Assembly: GCF_037024155.1 (NCBI RefSeq)
Contig: NZ_JAYKTS010000017.1
Location: forward strand, 1 to 64,000
Origin: Bacillus sp. 2205SS5-2
GTDB lineage: Bacteria > Bacillota > Bacilli > Bacillales > Bacillaceae_K
Direction of reading: 5' to 3'
Length of the DNA stretch: 64,000 nt
A model generated the notes under the pieces. That model worked only from the letters and a program-made list of their open reading frames with translations. It did not search any database and was not told the DNA's origin. This document shows, one piece after another, positions 36,418 to 45,520 of the stretch. Within the stretch, counting starts at the first letter, position 1; every line of letters begins with the position of its first letter. A program made the position numbers and the translations under genes.

Positions 36418-37641
36418 ATGTTAGTTGAAATCCAAGATATTAATTGTCTCTTTCATATTACAGAACCGTGGTATATTGACAGCTGTGTATTTAATGAGGG
36501 AAAACAACAATTAGATGTCTTTGTTTGTATTCGTAAGGGTGCTCTTTTCTGTTGTTCCAATTGTGGGAAAGAAGCACAGCCAGTCTATGATATTGCTGAC
36601 CACAATCGAACATGGCGCCATCTAAACTTTCTAGAATATCCTTGCTATATTCATGCCGAATTGCCTCGCACCGACTGCCAGAAATGCGGGAAAATTCATC
36701 GAGTAGATGTGCCTTGGGCTGTTAAGCCACGTTCTAATTTCACTTTACTTTTCGATGCTCTGATCATCACTTTAGCGAAAGATATGCCAATGAATGCCAT
36801 AAGCAGGCTTGTCAAAGAACATGATACACAATTGTGGCGGATTATTCATTATTACGTGGATCATGCCATCGAAGCTCAGGATTTATCCCATGTGACAATG
36901 ATCAGTACCGATGAAACCTCTGCTAAAAGAGGCCACCAGTATGTGACCATCTTCATGGATCCCGAAGGAAAGAATGTCATCCACGTCACTAAGGGGAAAG
37001 ATTCAAGTACTTGGGTGGAGTGTAAAAAGCATTTGGAATCCCATGGTGGCAAGGCTGATAATGTGACGCAAGTCTGTATGGATATGTCTCCTGCTTTTAT
37101 TAAAGGAGCTACAGACCAGTTTCCTGATGCAGCTATTACCTTTGACAAATTCCATGTCATTCAAGCTGTAAACAAGGCTGTAGACAAGGTACAAAGACAA
37201 GAGCGAAAAAGCTGTGTAGAGCTTAAAAACACTCGTTACATCTGGCTGAAGAATGAACAAAATTTAACAGCCAAACAAAAAGAAAGGCTAGACCGGTTAA
37301 AAGATTGTGAACTCGATACTGCGAAATCATACCGAATGAAACTTACCTTGCAAGAGATTTATCGTTACCCAGGAGTAATCGCCAAGATGGCATTAAAAGA
37401 TTGGATTCAATGGGGCCTACGCTGCCGATTAGAACCCATGGTAGAAGTGGCCAAAATGATTAAAAACCATTACGACGGAATCACCCAGTGGTTTAAGTCC
37501 AACCTAAACAACGGACTGCTAGAAGGGATTAATAGTTTATTTCAGGCAGCTAAGAGAACAGCTCGTGGGTATCGTTCTGATAAGAATATGATCGCCATGA
37601 TTTACCTGCTTGCTGGAAAACTTGATTTTGCACTCAAATAA
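36418..37641 (+). CDS. ISL3-family transposase
   Basis: A 407-residue transposase. An N-terminal zinc finger (FCCSNCGKEAQPV and LPRTDCQKCGKIHRVDVPW) and an HTH are followed by the ISL3-type DDE domain: VTMISTDETSAKRGHQY with the first Asp, VTQVCMDMSPAFIKGA with the second, and FKSNLNNGLLEGINSLFQAA with the catalytic Glu, then KRTARGYRSDKNMIAMIYLL. It appears intact and full length. I could not find its terminal inverted repeats within 300 bases on either side, so the element may be a partial copy that keeps its gene. Confidence 0.92.
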   Translation: MLVEIQDINCLFHITEPWYIDSCVFNEGKQQLDVFVCIRKGALFCCSNCGKEAQPVYDIADHNRTWRHLNFLEYPCYIHAELPRTDCQKCGKIHRVDVPWAVKPRSNFTLLFDALIITLAKDMPMNAISRLVKEHDTQLWRIIHYYVDHAIEAQDLSHVTMISTDETSAKRGHQYVTIFMDPEGKNVIHVTKGKDSSTWVECKKHLESHGGKADNVTQVCMDMSPAFIKGATDQFPDAAITFDKFHVIQAVNKAVDKVQRQERKSCVELKNTRYIWLKNEQNLTAKQKERLDRLKDCELDTAKSYRMKLTLQEIYRYPGVIAKMALKDWIQWGLRCRLEPMVEVAKMIKNHYDGITQWFKSNLNNGLLEGINSLFQAAKRTARGYRSDKNMIAMIYLLAGKLDFALK

Positions 37642-37799
37642 AAAGAATGAGTAACAGTTCGGAGCCATACTTCGCTCACAACTGAACCCATTCCCTTGTC
37701 CATTCATGGTGTTACCTTCATAACGAGTTTCTATGCATGTAACAGGGGGAGAATACGGAGCGAGCAATTGAACCCATTCCCTTGTCCGGTTTTTAGGTT

Positions 37800-38030
37800 T
37801 TGAGAAAAATAGAGTTGAATTCTCTCTATAAAATCACTGTAAATGACGAAGAACCATCAAAAACATTAAACGACGAGCTTATGGACATAGAAATCTTGAT
37901 CGATTTAGAACACGTGTATTTCTCAAATGTACAGGTCACACTTACAAAAAACAGGTGTCCTAGCCTCTCCTTCTGCATCATTATGGTGATCATAGTTGGT
38001 GGAAAAGAAGCCGTCAAGGAGAACACTTGA
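37800..38030 (+). CDS. Doubtful hypothetical frame (76 aa)
   Basis: The first two thirds (MRKIELNSLYKITVNDEEPS, LMDIEILIDLEHVYFSNVQV) look coding. The last third runs into the long hairpin at 37965-38078. No good ribosome binding site precedes it. It is probably a remnant whose 3' end was replaced by the hairpin. Confidence 0.3.
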   Translation: MRKIELNSLYKITVNDEEPSKTLNDELMDIEILIDLEHVYFSNVQVTLTKNRCPSLSFCIIMVIIVGGKEAVKENT

Positions 38031-38078
38031 CCGCTCCTTTTCCACCAACTGGCTAGTCTGTAAGATGCAGAAGGAGAG
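37965..38078. repeat. Long three-helix hairpin, unknown nature
   Basis: Helix 1: CTCTCCTTCTGCATC (37965-37979) with GATGCAGAAGGAGAG (38064-38078), 15 bp perfect. Helix 2: AGTTGGTGGAAAAG (37994-38007) with CTTTTCCACCAACT (38037-38050), 14 bp perfect. Helix 3: GTCAAG with CTTGAC (38013-38031). Two nearly symmetric internal loops separate them. No T-run follows on either strand. Confidence 0.85.
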
Positions 38079-38414
38079 AGTTTGAGAAGGCTTCAATCTA
38101 GCTATCTTATTGTCAGAATTAAGCGTGAATCACAGACAATGGTGAAGAGACTTCTTTTTTAGTTCTTATTATTCCATTTATGATGATATAATTGAATAAC
38201 AGATTTACAAGTGACTCAATAAAACGTCTTATAATTTTATTCTAAATATCCACCGTCCCAAATTCTTTTATAGGTTGATAGAACCGACCGATTTACAGAA
38301 TGGCTTGAGGAAATGAAATTATCCCTACTTATCTTAAATATTTATACACGGTCCCCACTCAATGAATCATATAAACTAGAGAGAAAATTTATTAGAAAAG
38401 AGGTGATCCAAGTG

Positions 38415-39287
38415 ATGGAGTTGGATCCATTATATAAGACATATCAACCGTTTCTTTTTTCCATTGCTTACAGGATGCTTGGAACAGTTACTGAAGCAGA
38501 AGACATCGTTCATGATGTCTTCCTACAGCTTGACATTGACACAGATCAAATTAAGGACTTGAAGGCATATCTTGCAAAAGTGACGACGAATCGCTGCCTA
38601 AACTTTTTAAATTCAGCTCGTAAGAGAAGAGAAATTTACACAGGCCCCTGGTTGCCTGAACCTCTTATTGACCAATCCGTGCAGCCTTTAGATAAAATTG
38701 TGACTTATGAAGCGGTTACTTACGCCTTTCTTGTTTTGCTTGATCAACTTTCACCTATTGAAAGAGCTGTGTTTGTTCTTAGAGAAGCATTTACATATGA
38801 CTACGAGGATATTGCAAACATCCTAGATAAGACTGTAGTAAATTGCAGAAAAATTTACAGCCGTGCCAAGCGGAAATTAAAGAAGGACTTGTCTGTCCCT
38901 CCCGAGAATACTGAACATGTTGATCTACTAGCCAATACCTTTATAAAAGCATCGACAACAGGAAAATTTGCAGACTTTATTGATCTTCTTACAGAAGACG
39001 TTATCCTTGTCACCGACGGCGGTGGAAAAGTGATTTCTGCATTAAACCCAATTTTATACAAAACGCGCGTATCGGCCTTTCTTAAAGGAATTTCTACTAA
39101 AGGAAGTTTCATCGGAGACCTTCTACCCGTAATGATCAATGGTCAGAAAGGAATCTTGCAAGTAATAGAAGGGCGTCCTATTAGAGTCATGTGCTTTGAA
39201 TTAGATTCAAAACACCAAAGTATCCGAAGAATCTTTATTATTTCAAACCCGGATAAATTAACTCATATTCGTATTCCTCAATATTGA
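38415..39287 (+). CDS. ECF41 (SigJ-type) sigma factor with C-terminal SnoaL-like domain
   Basis: A 290-residue sigma factor. Region 2 is FSIAYRMLGTVTEAEDIVHD, region 4 is LSPIERAVFVLREAFTYDYE with the DIANILDKTVVNCRKIYSRA helix, and a SnoaL-like domain follows. All three ECF41 marks are seen: WLPEPL between the regions, DGGGK in the C-terminal domain, and NPDK near the end. The C-terminal domain is known to control activity without an anti-sigma factor. ATG 38415 (or GTG 38412) follows AGAGGTGAT. The next gene is a carboxymuconolactone decarboxylase family protein with an ECF41-type promoter, the standard target. Confidence 0.95.
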   Translation: MELDPLYKTYQPFLFSIAYRMLGTVTEAEDIVHDVFLQLDIDTDQIKDLKAYLAKVTTNRCLNFLNSARKRREIYTGPWLPEPLIDQSVQPLDKIVTYEAVTYAFLVLLDQLSPIERAVFVLREAFTYDYEDIANILDKTVVNCRKIYSRAKRKLKKDLSVPPENTEHVDLLANTFIKASTTGKFADFIDLLTEDVILVTDGGGKVISALNPILYKTRVSAFLKGISTKGSFIGDLLPVMINGQKGILQVIEGRPIRVMCFELDSKHQSIRRIFIISNPDKLTHIRIPQY

Positions 39288-39340
39288 CAGTCGAAGAGCT
39301 CCATTTAATCGAGGCCACTGATAAAGTGACATTTCAGAAT

Positions 39341-39382
39341 AAAGAAGCCGAGAATCTACTACATATAGGTTCTTGGCTTCTT
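39341..39382 (+). terminator. Terminator after the ECF41 gene
   Basis: AAGAAGCCGAGAATCT and AGGTTCTTGGCTTCTT pair with two weak positions around a 9-base loop; AAATTTT follows. Confidence 0.75.
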
Positions 39383-39470
39383 AAATTTTCGATGTATTGG
39401 TGAAAATCTTCAGCAAATAAAATAAAAATTGCTTTTTAAGTGCCCTAATCCAATCTAGGATTTCTTAATA

Positions 39471-39497
39471 TGTCACAAATCAATCCTCTGTTTTGTC
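39471..39497 (+). promoter_or_regulatory. ECF41-type promoter
   Basis: TGTCACA, 16 bases, TGTC. ECF41 promoters have TGTCACA at -35 and CGTC at -10, so one base differs. It lies 43 bases before the start codon of the AhpD-like gene. Confidence 0.75.
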
Positions 39498-39539
39498 TTA
39501 TTAATGAAACACAAAAATATTTTAATGGAGGAGATAGAT

Positions 39540-40001
39540 TTGGAACAACGAATTAACTACATGAAGACAAATCAGGAAGTTTTTAGCTTAATGATTCAAT
39601 TGGAGGAGTACAAGAAAAAGACGGGAATAGATAACAAATTAATCGAATTGATTAAGATTCGTGCGTCTCAAATCAATGGATGTGCGTATTGCTTGGATAT
39701 GCATACAAAGGATGCCCGTGCAAATGGCGAAACTGAACAAAGAATTTACTGTTTGAATGCTTGGCGTGAGTCACCGTTCTATTTAAAAGAGGAGAGGTTA
39801 GCTTTAGAATTAACGGAAGCAGTCACGGACATTTCAGCAAACGGTGTACCTAATGACCTGTATGAGCGGGTCCGTCTTCATTTTGATGAAAAACAATATA
39901 TCGATCTCGTTACCCTAATTATTACGATTAACGGTTGGAACCGATTAGCTATATCAATCAATAGCGTACCTGGACACTACCAGCCTGCCACTGCAAAGTA
40001 A
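39540..40001 (+). CDS. Carboxymuconolactone decarboxylase (AhpD-like) family protein
   Basis: A 153-residue all-helical protein. LIELIKIRASQINGCAYCLD then MHTKDARANGE contains the CxxC pair and the histidine of AhpD-type peroxidase/alkylhydroperoxidase cores. It starts at TTG 39540, because GGAGGAG is 6 bases before it and the family begins MEQRINYMKTN; the frame is open from 39504. The upstream ECF41-type promoter and the ECF41 sigma gene next door show it is very probably that factor's regulon, for peroxide or organic-radical stress. A terminator follows. Confidence 0.93.
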   Translation: MEQRINYMKTNQEVFSLMIQLEEYKKKTGIDNKLIELIKIRASQINGCAYCLDMHTKDARANGETEQRIYCLNAWRESPFYLKEERLALELTEAVTDISANGVPNDLYERVRLHFDEKQYIDLVTLIITINGWNRLAISINSVPGHYQPATAK

Positions 40002-40015
40002 TTTTGCCAACCTAA

Positions 40016-40053
40016 AATCCCTTGTATTCAAAATGGATACGAGGGATTTTTTT
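40016..40053 (+). terminator. Rho-independent terminator of the AhpD-like gene
   Basis: ATCCCTTGTATTC and GGATACGAGGGAT pair over 13 bp, followed by TTTTTTT. Confidence 0.93.
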
Positions 40054-40204
40054 CACATGACTTTTCTATCCATAAAATGACGACTCAATGGAAATACAAT
40101 ACTACTTTTCACAAAAATAATTTTTACTGTCTGAGCTATAAGGAAGTCTAGTTAAAATTAAATAGTATCAATATTAATGAAGAAAAACTTTTATTAGAAC
40201 GAGG

Positions 40205-40345
40205 ACATAGCTTTGTTCGATGCATCTCTTCTTCCTTTATTGATGAGAATCAACCGCAAAATAGACGACTCCATCTAAAATCAACTAAAGAAGCAAGAAT
40301 GAATAGGAAAGGCTGTTTTCGAAAGTCTCTGGCTTTTCCAATCAG
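40205..40345. mobile_element. Fragments of the dispersed element
   Basis: GAGAATCAACCGCAAAATAG (40243 on) is a piece of the interior. GGCTGTTTTCGAAAGTCTCT (40311 on) is a terminus, in the same orientation. Parts are missing or rearranged. The sequence up to the hairpin at 40608 has no gene I can name. Confidence 0.6.
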
Positions 40346-40607
40346 TTGATCTGTTATGGAAAAAACATCCTCTCCGACCTCTACTGATAACAATAGCCTT
40401 CCGTTTCTTTTTGGGTGATCTAAACGAATTCATTCCCACCTTGCACGGCTTCTTGGAATAGTAAGACACTTGCAAATAAACTGATCGCAAAACACACCTT
40501 ATCTATCCAGTTCTTCCTCTTTCCCGAAAGTAAAAATTTTATCCTTATTTATTCGCATGAATCGATTATTGGTTTGATAAGAATTATCCTGACATCACGT
40601 ACTAAAA

Positions 40608-40653
40608 AGCCTGAACGTGGGTTGCTACAAAGGCAACAACCCACGTTCAGGCT
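40608..40653 (-). terminator. Strong terminator hairpin
   Basis: AGCCTGAACGTGGGTTG and CAACCCACGTTCAGGCT pair over 17 bp without error. On the minus strand TTTTTAGT follows, so it probably ends transcription from the GIY-YIG gene about 170 bases upstream. Confidence 0.75.
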
Positions 40654-40824
40654 AACAAGTGCTTATTTAGTAAAACTACTTTGATGTATTTTGGTGCGTA
40701 AAGATTCTAAAAAGCAATTTTCTTACATTCTTACAAAATCAATTCCTAATCTTTCATCTCTTATAAAAAAAAATCAAAAATCCAATTTTTTTAACCTAAG
40801 AGCTTGAGATTCCAAGAAAAAAGT

Positions 40825-41199
40825 TTATTGGAAAAAGACTTTTTCCACATTGTATTTTGCTTTTAATTTATTCACAATATACGTTTCGTAAATTTCTCTT
40901 TCCATTGGATCTTCTACGATTGATACATCTATACGGTAAACTTCTTCACGATGATTTTTTAGTGGAGAAACCGTATCTTCAAGATGTTTTTTCACACGTT
41001 GTCTTAGTTTTCTCGCTTTTCCAACAAACAGTAGCTCATCATTAATATTGTAAAACCAAATGATTCCGCCCTTATCTCTTGGAATTTTGTGAAGATCGAT
41101 AAATCCTTCGATCGATTTAATAACAGGTTCGTTTTCTTCTTGATTTTGTTTGCGCTCCGAAATCGAAACGTCTACTTTAGGTAAATCAATTTTTATCAT
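40825..41199 (-). CDS. GIY-YIG domain nuclease-like protein
   Basis: A 124-residue protein. IIWFYNINDELLFVGKARKL then RQRVKKHLE follows the UvrC-type GIY-YIG fold: the first motif is reduced to IWFY, the second to FVG, and K/R at KARKLRQRV and the late Glu (DPMEREIYETYIVNKLKAKY) are kept. AGAGGA lies before the ATG. The domain normally cleaves DNA in repair or recombination. The degraded first motif leaves activity open. The gene stands alone. Confidence 0.8.
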   Translation of the reverse strand: MIKIDLPKVDVSISERKQNQEENEPVIKSIEGFIDLHKIPRDKGGIIWFYNINDELLFVGKARKLRQRVKKHLEDTVSPLKNHREEVYRIDVSIVEDPMEREIYETYIVNKLKAKYNVEKVFFQ

Positions 41200-41290
41200 A
41201 TAGGGTCACGTCCTCTTTTCCATTAAAGCTAAATATTATCACATCTTCATGAGAAATGCTATCACTAGTCTTATTATTGACCTTTCTACT

Positions 41291-41367
41291 TGAAATGATG
41301 TCCGAAACAAAGCGATATCATAGATGATCAACTGATACGAAAAGCAACAAACTTTGCGAAAACAACC
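41291..41367. mobile_element. Right half of the dispersed element
   Basis: TGAAATGATGTCCGAAACAA through CTTTGCGAAAACAACC matches the last half of full copies; the left half is absent. Confidence 0.75.
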
Positions 41368-41380
41368 TGCTTAAAAAGCG

Positions 41381-41413
41381 AAAGAACGAACGTCTTCCCC
41401 GTTCGCTCTTTTG
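41381..41413 (-). terminator. Terminator of the amidohydrolase operon
   Basis: AAAGAACGAAC and GTTCGCTCTTT pair with one mismatch. On the minus strand a T-rich run follows. It lies just after the amidohydrolase stop codon. Confidence 0.7.
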
Positions 41414-41415
41414 CC

Positions 41416-42270
41416 CTACTTTATCATAATTTTAAGCTTAGGAAACAAGGTTGCTGCGTTCTGATAAAAAACGTTCTCGACATGTTTGGACGGAATAAGA
41501 TTTCCGATAAAATTGGCATACTCTTTTATGGGTACAAGCGGCCAATCAGAGCCAAATACCAATTTTTCGTAGTGGTCGCAAAACGTGATAGCATGGCGGA
41601 TATGGTCGAGAAAATTCCCTTGTGATTTAGCATGCAATTCAGCTTTTGTACCGACTACCCATCCTGACAAATCAGCGAACATATTTCTATTTTTATACAC
41701 GACTTCCGCTCCGGTCAACACCCACGGATCACCTAAATGAGCCATCATAAAATTCACATCTCGACGCGATACCGCGACTTCATCCAAGGTAAGCGGATGT
41801 GCGTATTTTAATAATCCTCGTTCAGAGTATGTATCACCGGTATGAAACACGACTGGAACTTTGTAGGCTGCCGCTAAATCATACACTGGTTGATACACTG
41901 CATCATAGGCATAAAAAGGATAATAACCTAAATAGATTTTTACACCTACCACTTCTTTTTTTCGAAGCTGCTCTTCTAACATATCTAATCCCGTTTGTGT
42001 AAGGTGGTAGGGATTAATCCCGGGACATATGGCTAAGCGAGATGGTCGTTCATTCTCTAAATCAAGCCCCATCGGTGAAGGAGCAAACGAATCTGGAAAC
42101 CCCATCTCTGGAGTCTCCGTTACACCCATGCCGATGGCAAATTCGATTTCTCCTTCTTCCATCTCCGCTTGAAGTCCCTTTCCCGAGTAATCGACTTTAG
42201 AAAGATGTTTGGCTGTATCTTTAAAGGTCTCAATATTGGAAAAATGAATATGTGCATCAATAATTTTCAT
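41416..42270 (-). CDS. Amidohydrolase-family (amidohydrolase_2-type) metal-dependent hydrolase
   Basis: A 284-residue TIM-barrel hydrolase beginning MKIIDAHIHFSNIETF, where HIH binds metal. GVKIYLGYYPFYAYDAVYQP, PVVFHTGDTYSERG, VNFMMAHLGDPWVLTGAEVV and VFGSDWPLVP supply the later metal ligands (His, His, Asp). Its ATG at 42270 lies 11 bases past the stop of the upstream giant GNAT gene and follows TAGGAG, so the two are one operon. The substrate is unknown; pairing with an acetyltransferase-type enzyme suggests they act on a shared amide or acyl compound. Confidence 0.88.
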   Translation of the reverse strand: MKIIDAHIHFSNIETFKDTAKHLSKVDYSGKGLQAEMEEGEIEFAIGMGVTETPEMGFPDSFAPSPMGLDLENERPSRLAICPGINPYHLTQTGLDMLEEQLRKKEVVGVKIYLGYYPFYAYDAVYQPVYDLAAAYKVPVVFHTGDTYSERGLLKYAHPLTLDEVAVSRRDVNFMMAHLGDPWVLTGAEVVYKNRNMFADLSGWVVGTKAELHAKSQGNFLDHIRHAITFCDHYEKLVFGSDWPLVPIKEYANFIGNLIPSKHVENVFYQNAATLFPKLKIMIK

Positions 42271-42280
42271 GAATAAGCTC

Positions 42281-45200
42281 CTATTTAAACGATAAATTCT
42301 GTAAAGAAGCAAGAGCAATCGAAGCATCCATGTCACCATAAATCAGAACGGTTGGCTTTAGGACATACATATTGCCAGAAGCAGCAGATACTTCTACAGA
42401 AGACCCAATAAAAAGCACTTCTTGATTCATATATACTTCTCTTGTTTTATTCTTAGTTGGATGAAGAAGGTGTACCTCTTCACTCCGCTCATCTGAACCA
42501 ATTGTGACAGACGGTGTATCTCGCAAAACAAATTCCTCTGTACCGGCATAATACGTATGAACGTCGCCTTTGGTTGGCAAACTCGCATAGCAAGAGGACA
42601 AATTCTCACCTGGTTTGAAAAAAGCTTCTAGATCTACCCCTTCATTCACCCACGTTTTTCCTGAATATTGATGAATTTCAGCATAAACCACAAGCACTTC
42701 TACTTCAGGAAGGGTTAGTGCATATTGGCGGAGAACGACTCCTTTCATCTCTTCGTGCTCTGTGAATGCTGTCTCAATACAAAGACCACTCCACTCATGT
42801 CCAAATTGATCGTATTTTTTCACAGTGTTAATGGTTGTTGTTTCCTTCAACATGGAATAAGGACTCACCTTGTGAAGAAGATAACCAATTCCTCCACCCC
42901 ACGGATTCCACCACGATTTAGGTCCAGCTTGTGGGAACTGGTGATGAAGCGTTTCTTTACCATTATAAATTAATGAGAAAATGCCTGGGTAATAAGAGGC
43001 AGACGCTTTAAACGAAAGAACGCCATTGTCTACTTCCCACCACTCTTTAGTTTCCGTGATCTTGATTTCTTTTTCTCCGCTCACTAGCTGAAGAGAATCA
43101 ACGGCTGCCTTTTGTCCAAGTGAATGGAATTCCCCTGAAATTTGATGCACACCAGGAGTTTTATGTTCGATTAGAAGAGAAACATTCGAAAGGGCATCGT
43201 CCTTATCCGCTTCAGTTGAATATTCGTTTCCTTCACTGTTAAGTGTTAAAATCCCATGTAGATAAGGAGTTAGTAGGGATCGAAAGCCGTACTCAACTTT
43301 TTCACCTACACTGGAAATCATATCTCCTCCAACTGGTTCTAAAGCATACATCGAGCACTCCTTCATTTCTGAAGCAGGATTCTTCACAACCCGCTCTCGC
43401 CACTGAGACCAATTTGTTGAGGTGTTGATTCCAACTGATATCGGTCCGAAATAGACATTTTCTCCACTAGAGAGAGACGGTGCTTGATATTCTACCGCAA
43501 ATCGCCAATTATCTTTCCGCCCAACGGCCTCTTCCGGCCAGGCCAAACCAGTTGTTTCTCCGTTTGAGTTCGTAGCAAACAGCCAGTTTTCAGAAATATC
43601 TTTGTCACGAATGTATTCCATAAAGGGTACGAGTGCTTCATCACCGATCATGATCCCTTCTTTTTGAGGAATAGCCATTCCTTTAAAGGAAGTGAAGATT
43701 GGTTGTAAAAGAGCCACTTGAGGTATTGCTCCCTCGCCATTGTTCACAACTTCATGCTTAATTTCAATCAAACCATCTCCAAAGAGCTGGGTGTAGGTGT
43801 TAAGCAGGAGCGGGGAAAACGCATCTGATTGTAACGTCGTTTTCATCACTAACCCTTCTGGAAGTTCAACAAAGTCAAACGAGTCCGCTTCTTTTTTGGC
43901 GAATTCCTCACTAAATGGTTTCCCAAACATAGGCGTAAACAGCTTTAGAGGATCTTCCGTTTCATGGATTGAACCTATCTTCATCATCGAGTTTCGTTTT
44001 TCAATTTCGACATAAAAAGGTCCGTTGTAACCAACCCATTGCTCTTTCGTTTCTCCAGCAAACTTCGCTCCATAACCAGGAAAGGCTAATGTCAGTCTGG
44101 TGAAAAAGCGAAACGTTTCCCCACTTTCAGGTTTGACTCTCACCTCTACATCCTGAGCTAGAAATCCGTTCTTGATGAGCTCGCAGTCGAGTGGAAGTGA
44201 TAGTCGACCTTTACCTTCGATTTCCACTTCAATTTTAGGAATATTCCAATTCACTACATCATTTTCTGGCAATATGACTGTCCAGGTAGACGAGTCAGAG
44301 AGCTGGCTTTCTATGTCTAGAAACAATGTACCCATTTGGGCAGGTTTCCACTGTTTTTGAACCGATTTTAGGGAAAGATTTCCTGCTTGAATAGGAAACA
44401 CGCCCATTTTCAAAGGAAAGATATGACCGTTAATATCTACAGTCGTCTCAACAGACGGGTGGGTTTTCCACGGGCTTGGCTCTTGTTTTGCCAGTTGGAA
44501 TGTTACCGGAAACGCACCTTCCCAATGTTCGTTGATTTTGACTTCCTGGTGAACATCATGACAGACAACAGCCGTTGACTGTCCCGTTAACGTTACATGT
44601 AAGGGTGAAGAGGTTTTATTCAAAATTTTGTATTGAACGAAATGCTCTTCTTTTTCAAGATATTTAAAGTCTGCTAGATTCATTTCGATCGAAAGTTCAT
44701 TTGTTTCGATGCGGCGAATTCCCCGTCCCGTTCGCTCAAATTGAATGGAAACAAACTCTTGATCTGCTTCCCATTTATATTCGTATAAAGTATGTTCTCC
44801 TTGTTTAAATCCATCAGGCTTTACCTCAAGAACTCGTTGACTCGTCGAATACCAATCATGCTTGTCAAAGAACGGCTTCAAATAACTCAATTGGAGAACA
44901 GATGGAATAAAATTCATGAGATGGGTCGTATCGTCCCGGTCCTCCCAAAAAAATCCGCATTTTTTATAAAGTGGAACCGCTTTAGTATTGCCAGCCCATG
45001 TATATAAATCGAGTCTTGGCCACCCCGATTCAATCGTTTTCTCCACTGCTTTAAGCACGAGCTGCTTCCCGACCTTTAAGCCCTGATACTGAGGATGCAC
45101 GTTCAAAAGTGGAATATAAAGAGCTCCCTCATCTTCACGGTATTGCGATAAGCTACAATAACCGACTACTTCCTCTCCCACCAACGCCAAAAATAAATGG

Positions 45201-45361
45201 AGATTAGTAGAGTTTGCTTCCTGATCCAATACACTTTGTTCAGTTGAGACAGAGGAATCTCCCCCCCAATTCTCACGACTCTCATTCCACATCTTCGCGA
45301 TTCCTTTTGCTAATCCTTCTTGATACTCCACGATGTTTACTTGCTCTAGTGTTTTCTTCAT
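42281..45361 (-). CDS. Giant GNAT acetyltransferase fused to a large beta-rich region
   Basis: A 1026-residue protein. Residues about 1-155 are a GNAT domain: LFLALVGEEVVGYCSLSQYR, LNVHPQYQGLKVGKQLVLKA with the CoA loop, and TWAGNTKAVPLYKKCGFFWE at the end. Residues about 160-1026 are beta-rich with no helix-rich part. They look like several sandwich domains, some resembling carbohydrate-active-enzyme folds (for example the KSWWNPWGGGIGYLLHKVSP and GHEWSGLCIETAF stretches). No catalytic motif of a named glycosidase family is visible, and there is no signal peptide. It starts at ATG 45361 after AGGAGG and heads an operon with the amidohydrolase. Role unknown; a large substrate such as a glycan or glycoconjugate is plausible. 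Confidence 0.85.
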   Translation of the reverse strand: MKKTLEQVNIVEYQEGLAKGIAKMWNESRENWGGDSSVSTEQSVLDQEANSTNLHLFLALVGEEVVGYCSLSQYREDEGALYIPLLNVHPQYQGLKVGKQLVLKAVEKTIESGWPRLDLYTWAGNTKAVPLYKKCGFFWEDRDDTTHLMNFIPSVLQLSYLKPFFDKHDWYSTSQRVLEVKPDGFKQGEHTLYEYKWEADQEFVSIQFERTGRGIRRIETNELSIEMNLADFKYLEKEEHFVQYKILNKTSSPLHVTLTGQSTAVVCHDVHQEVKINEHWEGAFPVTFQLAKQEPSPWKTHPSVETTVDINGHIFPLKMGVFPIQAGNLSLKSVQKQWKPAQMGTLFLDIESQLSDSSTWTVILPENDVVNWNIPKIEVEIEGKGRLSLPLDCELIKNGFLAQDVEVRVKPESGETFRFFTRLTLAFPGYGAKFAGETKEQWVGYNGPFYVEIEKRNSMMKIGSIHETEDPLKLFTPMFGKPFSEEFAKKEADSFDFVELPEGLVMKTTLQSDAFSPLLLNTYTQLFGDGLIEIKHEVVNNGEGAIPQVALLQPIFTSFKGMAIPQKEGIMIGDEALVPFMEYIRDKDISENWLFATNSNGETTGLAWPEEAVGRKDNWRFAVEYQAPSLSSGENVYFGPISVGINTSTNWSQWRERVVKNPASEMKECSMYALEPVGGDMISSVGEKVEYGFRSLLTPYLHGILTLNSEGNEYSTEADKDDALSNVSLLIEHKTPGVHQISGEFHSLGQKAAVDSLQLVSGEKEIKITETKEWWEVDNGVLSFKASASYYPGIFSLIYNGKETLHHQFPQAGPKSWWNPWGGGIGYLLHKVSPYSMLKETTTINTVKKYDQFGHEWSGLCIETAFTEHEEMKGVVLRQYALTLPEVEVLVVYAEIHQYSGKTWVNEGVDLEAFFKPGENLSSCYASLPTKGDVHTYYAGTEEFVLRDTPSVTIGSDERSEEVHLLHPTKNKTREVYMNQEVLFIGSSVEVSAASGNMYVLKPTVLIYGDMDASIALASLQNLSFK

Positions 45362-45491
45362 AACGTCCTCCTAAACTAGGTTTTAATATATATAACCTCA
45401 CAATTTTTTCTTACCTGAATTTTACCAACGAATTTAATCATCGGGATCGCCTCCTTTTTTTATTTGTGGGAATTTTTTCTTCCACATCCAT

Positions 45492-45520
45492 ATTTTAAGT
45501 TTTTACATCCAATATGTAAA
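45492..45520 (-). promoter_or_regulatory. Probable sigma-A promoter of the GNAT-amidohydrolase operon
   Basis: TTTACA, 17 bases, TAAAAT on the minus strand, about 130 bases before the GNAT start codon. Confidence 0.6.

Noticed and set aside
37800-38030. ECF41-coupled small protein
   Set aside because: Distance, lack of a ribosome binding site and overlap with the long hairpin make a functional link with the sigma factor unsupported; it is kept only as a doubtful frame.
42725-44578. Several 60-80 codon frames on the plus strand inside the giant GNAT gene
   Set aside because: They are shadows of the minus-strand gene with no ribosome binding sites and no coding-like composition.
45412-45441. 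A leader peptide before the giant GNAT gene
   Set aside because: The ATG at 45441 has a very good GGAGG site but the frame stops after nine codons (MIKFVGKFR). No terminator or pairing region is seen, so regulation by it is unsupported.
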